Part shown: in pieces, positions 61,055 to 64,000 of the stretch
How the letters are laid out: the number at the start of each line of letters is the position of its first letter
How positions within the stretch are numbered: position 1 is the stretch's first letter
Assembly (NCBI GenBank): GCA_034111085.1
Contig: JAWUXZ010000034.1
Location: 124,001-188,000 of the forward strand
Length of the DNA: 64,000 nucleotides
Origin: Dinoroseobacter sp034111085
GTDB taxonomy: Bacteria; Pseudomonadota; Alphaproteobacteria; Rhodobacterales; Rhodobacteraceae
Direction: 5' to 3'
Notes under the pieces: generated by a model
What the model saw: only the letters and a program-made list of their open reading frames with translations
What the model was told of the DNA's origin: nothing
Databases searched by the model: none
Program-made: the position numbers and the translations under genes

Positions 61055-62146
61055 ATGATCAGTTATATCGTCCGAAGGCTGCTTTTGATCTTACCGACCC
61101 TGTTCGGGATCATGGTTTTGAACTTCGCGCTGACCCAGTTCGTACCCGGTGGGCCGATCGAGCAGATCATCGCCCGCATGGAAGGCGGCGGTGATGTGTT
61201 CGAGGCGTTCTCGGGCGGTGGTAACGAGCTGATGGACGCAACGGACGGTGCGGGCGCTGATAGCGGCTATGTCGGCTCGCGCGGGCTTCCGCCTGAGTTT
61301 ATCGCCGAGCTGGAGCGCGAGTTTGGCTTCGACAAACCTGCATTGGAACGCTTCGGCATTATGATGTGGAACTATGTGCGTCTTGATTTTGGCGAGAGCT
61401 ATTTCCGCTCGATCGGCGTGATGGAGTTGGTGGCCGAAAAGTTACCGGTGTCGATATCGCTGGGGCTTTGGTCGACCGTGATCGCCTATCTGGTGTCGAT
61501 CCCCTTGGGCATTCGCAAGGCGGTGAAGGACGGATCGAGCTTTGACAGTTGGACGAGCGGGCTGATTATCGTTGGCTACGCGATACCGGGGTTCTTGTTT
61601 GCGATTGCGCTGTTGGTGATTTTCGCAGGCGGCAGCTATTGGCAAACCTTCCCGCTTAGGGGGCTGACATCCGACAATTTTGAAGACCTTAGCCTGATTG
61701 GCAAAGTGCTGGACTACTTCTGGCACATCGCGCTGCCGGTTGCGGCCTCGACGATATCGGCCTTCGCGACGCTGACCTTGTTGACCAAGAACAGCTTTCT
61801 GGACGAGATCAAAAAGCAATACGTGATCACTGCGCGCGCCAAGGGCCTGTCGGAGCGCCGGGTGCTTTATGGCCACGTTTTCCGCAACGCAATGCTGATT
61901 GTGATCGCGGGCTTTCCTGCGGTGTTCGTGTCGGTGTTCTTTGGCGGATCGCTGATTATTGAAACGATCTTTTCGCTCGACGGCCTCGGGCGCTTGGGCT
62001 TTGAGGCGGCGGTCAGTCGAGACTATCCGGTGATCTTTGGCACGCTCTTTGTGTTTGGCTTGATCGGTCTGACGATGGGGCTGATCTCGGACCTGATGTA
62101 TGTCTGGATCGACCCGCGAATCGACTTTGAATCGCGAGAGACCTGA
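61055..62146 (+). CDS. yejB: ABC transporter permease YejB
   Basis: A 363-residue permease with six predicted helices. The opening ISYIVRRLLLILPTLFGIMV and the EAA loop (ARAKGLSERRVLYGHVFRNAML) are typical of DppB-type subunits. Family-long insert between TM1 and TM2 (about residues 45-95) is characteristic of YejB. Precedes yejE by one base. Confidence 0.94.
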   Translation: MISYIVRRLLLILPTLFGIMVLNFALTQFVPGGPIEQIIARMEGGGDVFEAFSGGGNELMDATDGAGADSGYVGSRGLPPEFIAELEREFGFDKPALERFGIMMWNYVRLDFGESYFRSIGVMELVAEKLPVSISLGLWSTVIAYLVSIPLGIRKAVKDGSSFDSWTSGLIIVGYAIPGFLFAIALLVIFAGGSYWQTFPLRGLTSDNFEDLSLIGKVLDYFWHIALPVAASTISAFATLTLLTKNSFLDEIKKQYVITARAKGLSERRVLYGHVFRNAMLIVIAGFPAVFVSVFFGGSLIIETIFSLDGLGRLGFEAAVSRDYPVIFGTLFVFGLIGLTMGLISDLMYVWIDPRIDFESRET

Positions 62147-62147
62147 G

Positions 62148-63302
62148 ATGGCTGTCGCGGACACGCTGCCTGAGGCACGGCGCAAGCGGTGGAATACGCT
62201 GTCGCCGTTGAACGCACGCCGCTGGCAGAATTTTTGCGCCAATCGCCGGGCCTATTGGTCGCTTTGGTTATTCTCGATCTTGTTTGGCCTGACGCTGATG
62301 GCGGAGTTTATCGCCAACGACAAACCGATCATCGTCAGCTTTCAGGGCGAGTGGTATTCCCCGATCACCAGCTTTCATCCTGAGACGGCATTCGGCGGTG
62401 ATTTTCGCACCGAAGCTGTCTACCGCGATGTGGAAGTGCAGTGCCTGATCGTGTCTGGCGGGCTTGAGGATTGCTGGGACGACCCCGAGGGCGTGATCGC
62501 GCAGGTCCAAGAAACAGGCCAGTTTGACGGCCAACAGGTGGAGGCGGGCTGGATGCTCTGGCCGCTGATTCCCTACAGCTATAACACCGTTAACGACATT
62601 GATGGCGCGGCCCCAAGTGCGCCTGATGGCACCCATTGGTTGGGCACAGATGACACTGCGCGCGATGTGCTGGCACGGGTGATCTACGGGTTCCGGCTGA
62701 GCGTGACGTTTGCGCTGGTGGTGACGCTGCTGACGAGTGTGATTGGGATCACTGCCGGGGCCATTCAGGGCTATTTTGGCGGTCTTGTTGACCTCGTGTT
62801 CCAGCGGGTTATCGAGCTGTGGGGCGCGACGCCGAGCCTTTACATTATCATCATTGTGGCAGCGATTTTTCAGATGAATTTCTGGTTATTGGTGTTCTTG
62901 ATGGTGCTGTTTGGCTGGACAGCGCTTGTGGGCGTGGTGCGGGCGGAATTCCTGCGCGCCCGGAATTTTGAGTATGTCCGGGCCGCGCGCGCGCTGGGCG
63001 TGTCGAACGCGACGATCATGTTTCGCCATGTGTTGCCGAACGCGATGGTTGCCACAGTAACCATGTTGCCGTTCATCATTACCGGCGCGATTGGGTCACT
63101 TGCATCACTGGATTTCTTGGGCTTTGGCCTGCCGTCGTCGTCACCCTCGCTGGGCGAGTTGACTTTGCAGGCCAAGCAGAACCTGCAAGCGCCATGGTTG
63201 GGGTTCACCGCATTCTTCACCTTCGCGATTATGCTGTCGCTGCTGGTGTTCGTCTTTGAGGGCATCCGCGATGCGTTCGATCCGAGAAAGACATTCTCAT
63301 GA
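62148..63302 (+). CDS. yejE: ABC transporter permease YejE
   Basis: A 384-residue DppC-type permease. TM1 (about 37-55) is followed by a large periplasmic loop containing FQGEWYSPITSFHPETAFGG, then TM2-TM6 with EAA loop (RAARALGVSNATIMFRHVLPNAM). ATG before AVADTLPEAR was chosen. Its stop overlaps the yejF ATG by 4 bp. Confidence 0.94.
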   Translation: MAVADTLPEARRKRWNTLSPLNARRWQNFCANRRAYWSLWLFSILFGLTLMAEFIANDKPIIVSFQGEWYSPITSFHPETAFGGDFRTEAVYRDVEVQCLIVSGGLEDCWDDPEGVIAQVQETGQFDGQQVEAGWMLWPLIPYSYNTVNDIDGAAPSAPDGTHWLGTDDTARDVLARVIYGFRLSVTFALVVTLLTSVIGITAGAIQGYFGGLVDLVFQRVIELWGATPSLYIIIIVAAIFQMNFWLLVFLMVLFGWTALVGVVRAEFLRARNFEYVRAARALGVSNATIMFRHVLPNAMVATVTMLPFIITGAIGSLASLDFLGFGLPSSSPSLGELTLQAKQNLQAPWLGFTAFFTFAIMLSLLVFVFEGIRDAFDPRKTFS

Positions 63303-64000
63303 CGCCGCTGTTGAAGGTTGAGGGGCTGAATGTGCGGTTCCGCCAAGGTGGGGCGGTCACACACGCCGTGCGTAATGTCAGCTTTGAGGTCGGCAAGGGC
63401 GAGACGGTCGCGCTGGTCGGCGAGTCCGGGTCCGGCAAGTCGGTCACGGCGCTGAGCACGGTATCGTTGTTGCCCGAAAGCGCCGAGGTTGAGGGCAGCA
63501 TTACCTACGCGGGCGCTCAGTTGCTGGGCGTGGACGAGACGGCGCTGCGCAAGGTGCGCGGCAATGACATCAGCTTCATTTTTCAAGAACCGATGACCTC
63601 GCTGAACCCGCTGCATACGATCGAGAAGCAGTTGGGCGAGACGCTGACGGTGCATCAGGGCCTTACCGGGGCTGCGGCGCGCGCACGGATAATCGAGTTG
63701 CTGGAGAAGGTCGGTATCCGGGAGGCCGAGAGCCGTCTGAGCGCCTATCCCCACCAGCTATCTGGCGGGCAGCGCCAACGCGTTATGATTGCGATGGCAC
63801 TGGCCAATGGGCCTGAATTGCTGGTCGCCGATGAGCCGACGACCGCGCTCGATGTGACGATCCAAGCGCAAATCCTCGATCTGCTGGCGGACCTAAAGGA
63901 ACGCGAGGGGATGAGCCTGCTGTTTATCACTCATGATCTAGGCATCGTACGCAAGATTGCGGACCGGGTTTGCGTGATGCAGGGCGGCGAGATCGTCGAG
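63299..64000 (+). CDS. yejF: ABC transporter ATP-binding protein YejF, 5' part, cut by window edge
   Basis: The first 234 residues of an ABC ATPase. Walker A GESGSGKS at 41-48, signature LSGGQRQR, Walker B LLVADEPTTALD and switch His in FITHDLG are all present. YejF normally carries two ATPase domains in one chain (about 530 residues); only the first is within the window. Confidence 0.92.
   Translation, partial: MTPLLKVEGLNVRFRQGGAVTHAVRNVSFEVGKGETVALVGESGSGKSVTALSTVSLLPESAEVEGSITYAGAQLLGVDETALRKVRGNDISFIFQEPMTSLNPLHTIEKQLGETLTVHQGLTGAAARARIIELLEKVGIREAESRLSAYPHQLSGGQRQRVMIAMALANGPELLVADEPTTALDVTIQAQILDLLADLKEREGMSLLFITHDLGIVRKIADRVCVMQGGEIVE

Noticed and set aside
1..64000. tRNA, CRISPR array, insertion sequence or prophage
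   Set aside because: I looked for T-loop motifs, regularly spaced repeats and transposase or phage proteins and saw none. A dedicated scan would be needed to be certain.

Overview
The window looks like chromosomal DNA of a marine-type alphaproteobacterium of the Rhodobacteraceae (Roseobacter group). The base composition is GC-rich, and the gene set is typical of that family: TrcR (DUF1013), the TIGR02302 protein, Coq9, the GyrI-type AraC regulator, malyl-CoA lyase, DUF4453, DUF2834, a membrane-anchored CycM cytochrome and a dgcN/dgcA D-glutamate module. The assignment rests on recognising protein families by eye, not on a search. Most of the window is ordinary core genome. I see no prophage, insertion sequence, CRISPR array or tRNA gene.

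Layout. 1-2958: 5' part of ETF-ubiquinone oxidoreductase, soxR divergent from a VOC-family gene with a SoxR operator between them, greA and a membrane protein. 2988-7076: a leftward molybdenum-cofactor cluster (DUF429-like/MoeA fusion, mobB, mobA, fdhD). 7132-13342: azlCD and an RND efflux pair. 13339-19862: tlpA divergent from a tightly coupled run argH, two tiny lipoproteins (one an LptM candidate), DUF2834, lysA and TIGR02302. 19894-23844: zinc-ribbon protein, then ftsE, ftsX, plsC and a flavin-binding PPOX protein. 24031-28063: malyl-CoA lyase, an AraC regulator, accA, cytochrome b561 and MarR. 28200-31111: dgcN, dgcA and a D-amino-acid transaminase, probably a D-glutamate/D-amino-acid catabolic operon. 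31148-34538: diheme cytochrome, thioredoxin-like protein, DUF1244 and N-formylglutamate amidohydrolase.

34676-41966: pyk, rpmI-rplT, and pheS/pheT separated by two non-synthetase genes. 42015-47406: YtoQ, a GST, mscL, an Lrp regulator convergent with alanine dehydrogenase, cytochrome c', a phytanoyl-CoA dioxygenase-like protein and rpsU. 47519-51508: coq9, a quinone oxidoreductase, RNase T2, trcR and DUF4453. 51505-55739: dnaX-ybaB-recR, rsgA and the SRP RNA gene with its own promoter. 55822-58945: nudC, an SRPBCC protein, a 32-bp perfect palindrome, prephenate dehydratase and cycM. 59113-end: yejA-yejB-yejE-yejF, a peptide/microcin-C-type ABC importer cut by the window edge.

For a second look I would pick the LptM candidate next to lysA, the DUF429-like/MoeA fusion, the 32-bp palindrome between convergent genes, the dgcN-dgcA-dat operon, the Glu-to-Gln change in the RNase T2 active-site motif, and three small genes that are easy to miss. 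I found nothing I would call a wholly new system.
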